Assembly (NCBI GenBank): GCA_902796775.1
Contig: CADBQK010000488.1
Location: forward strand, 1 to 6,207
Direction of reading: 5' to 3'
DNA length: 6,207 bases
From: an uncultured Lachnospiraceae bacterium
GTDB lineage: Bacteria; Bacillota_A; Clostridia; Lachnospirales; Lachnospiraceae
Shown here piece by piece: positions 6,025 to 6,207 of this stretch; the stretch's first letter is position 1; every line of letters starts with the position of its first letter. The position numbers and the translations under genes are program-made. The notes below the pieces were generated by a model that did no database searches, was not told the origin of the DNA, and was given only the letters and a program-made list of their open reading frames with translations.

Positions 6025-6207
6025 GTGGCAGAAATCCATCTGAATGAAATTTATTCTTCCCGTCTGAAAGATGACATCCCATACATCAGTTATGGGAGTC
6101 TGATCCGCTGGAGGGTAAAGACGATCCGTGCCGGTAATATGCAGATCGTGAAAGCGTATCCTGCCCGCGTTGATTATACCCAGCCGCGGAAAGCGAGGAA
6201 AAAGCCG
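6025..6207 (+). CDS. Partial gene, possible mobile-element replication-associated protein
   Basis: This frame starts at GTG 6025 and is open through the right edge, giving 61 residues beginning (V/M)AEIHLNEIYSSRLKDDIP. The visible part is basic, with RWRVKTIRAGN in the middle and a Pro/Arg/Lys-rich tail (QPRKARKKP). An ACAGG lies four bases before the GTG, with a further AGGG upstream. G+C is about 49% by my count (90 of 183), higher than the AT-rich stretch to its left. The pattern of a short N-terminus, RWRVKTIRAGN and a basic Pro-rich segment recalls small replication-associated proteins of Firmicutes integrative elements and rolling-circle plasmids, but this is from memory and only the N-terminus is seen. 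It is read away from the qat operon. Confidence 0.5.
   Translation, partial: MAEIHLNEIYSSRLKDDIPYISYGSLIRWRVKTIRAGNMQIVKAYPARVDYTQPRKARKKP

Noticed and set aside
1..6207. CRISPR array, tRNA, rRNA or complete insertion sequence
   Set aside because: I saw no regularly spaced repeats, no tRNA-like or rRNA-like sequence, and no transposase or terminal inverted repeats in the window.

Overview
The window carries one complete operon on the minus strand, positions 5610 down to 523, that I identify as a QatABCD anti-phage defence system. In transcription order the genes are qatA (KAP-family P-loop NTPase, 715 aa), qatB (partner protein of unknown fold, 282 aa), qatC (QueC-like PP-loop enzyme, 453 aa) and qatD (TatD-like metal-dependent nuclease, 243 aa). 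The gene order, protein families, key residues and tight spacing (6 nt gap, 2 nt gap, 11 nt overlap) all agree. The four-gene system is already described (reported as a defence system by Gao and colleagues in 2020), so it is not a new type; this copy looks intact.

Left flank (1-522): a minus-strand gene runs off the window edge (1-201, 67 residues visible, not recognised), followed by AT-rich sequence with a 37-codon plus-strand ORF (375-488) that may be a gene remnant. Right flank (5611-6207): the qatA promoter region, a small plus-strand ORF (5682-5906) with a C-terminal hydrophobic stretch, a rho-independent terminator (5928-5961), then a GTG-started gene (6025 onward) running off the right edge. 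The visible part of that gene resembles, from memory, small replication-associated proteins of Firmicutes mobile elements, but this is a weak assignment.

The moderately AT-rich composition, strong GGAGA/AAGGTGA-type ribosome binding sites and the resemblance of the right-edge gene suggest a Firmicutes host, probably a gut Clostridia-type organism, with the operon carried as cargo of an integrative or plasmid-like element. This is inference: no integrase, relaxase or attachment site lies inside the window.

From the families, QatA probably supplies ATP-dependent sensing or assembly, QatC probably carries out an ATP-dependent adenylation using 7-deazaguanine-type chemistry, QatB is a likely protein partner or substrate (its MGTS N-terminus is suggestive), and QatD is a likely nuclease effector or processing enzyme. 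The mechanism cannot be proven from sequence.
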